A stretch of DNA of 64,000 nucleotides. Origin: Nematopogon swammerdamellus. Lineage: Eukaryota; Arthropoda; Insecta; Lepidoptera; Adelidae. The stretch is taken from NCBI GenBank assembly GCA_946902875.1, contig OX336358.1:16113694-16177693 (forward strand), in the 5' to 3' direction. The notes under the pieces are model-generated. The model made no database searches. It was given only the letters and a program-made list of their open reading frames with translations, and had not been told where the DNA came from. Position numbers and translations under genes: made by a program. This document shows positions 63,928 through 64,000 of this stretch, in pieces; the stretch's first letter is position 1, and each line of letters opens with the position of its first letter.

Positions 63928-64000
63928 GTATGTTGTTAATACTGTGTGTTTAATATCTGCCCAATACGGCTGCCTTTCATAGCTCTGACAGTGACAGCTT

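Noticed and set aside
1..64000. CRISPR array
   Set aside because: Tandem repeats here have no constant-repeat/unique-spacer structure and the genome is eukaryotic.

Overview
The window looks like nuclear DNA from a lepidopteran insect (moth or butterfly). It has intron-rich genes with GT-AG junctions, (TTAGG)n telomere-type repeat, tRNA-headed SINEs, and the 'gggttccgta...ctgtctgtctgt' repeat families common in that order. This is read from sequence character only; the species cannot be named. Two host genes run in opposite directions and fill most of the window. About half of the sequence is transposable element or tandem repeat, nearly all of it in introns.

Plus strand, 1.4-27.3 kb: the 3' two thirds of a mitochondrial methionyl-tRNA synthetase gene (MARS2), as seven exons with matching phases. 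It includes the KMSKS loop; the N-terminal exons lie left of the window. Its first intron holds a nest of elements. A hAT-type MITE (8-bp target duplication) appears to be built partly from mitochondrial DNA (rRNA end, tRNA-Leu, start of nad1). It was split by a full-length RNase H-bearing LINE (11-bp duplication), which was split in turn by a 1.2-kb retroposon (14-bp duplication). Its last intron begins with a 109-bp tandem array made from the end of the preceding exon plus its splice donor. A young, near-intact Ty3/gypsy retrotransposon (twin 462-bp LTRs, 4-bp duplication) sits inside that array. Further right in the same intron is a LINE with a restriction-like endonuclease (R2 superclade).

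Minus strand, 60.9 to 31.6 kb: a catalytically complete ADAM metalloproteinase of the meltrin (ADAM12/19/33) type. Seventeen exons were found, all phase-consistent: prodomain, furin site RRKR, zinc protease HExGHxxGxxHD, disintegrin, cysteine-rich, EGF-like, transmembrane segment and cytoplasmic tail. The tail can end in two ways: a read-through exon, or splicing to a distant 800-codon proline-rich exon. Two of its exons also carry downstream tandem copies of exon end plus donor (5 x 173 bp and 2 x 145 bp).

Right end: a THAP-like first exon lies inside an ADAM intron, and the first exon of a MADF-domain gene starts at 63.7 kb on the plus strand and runs off the window. Introns and flanks hold SINEs (two main families), several TIR elements with readable target duplications, a 110-bp near-perfect palindrome, a telomere-type (TTAGG)n block, a 410-bp GGTAA array, and two minisatellites (1-726 and 34.4-35.2 kb).
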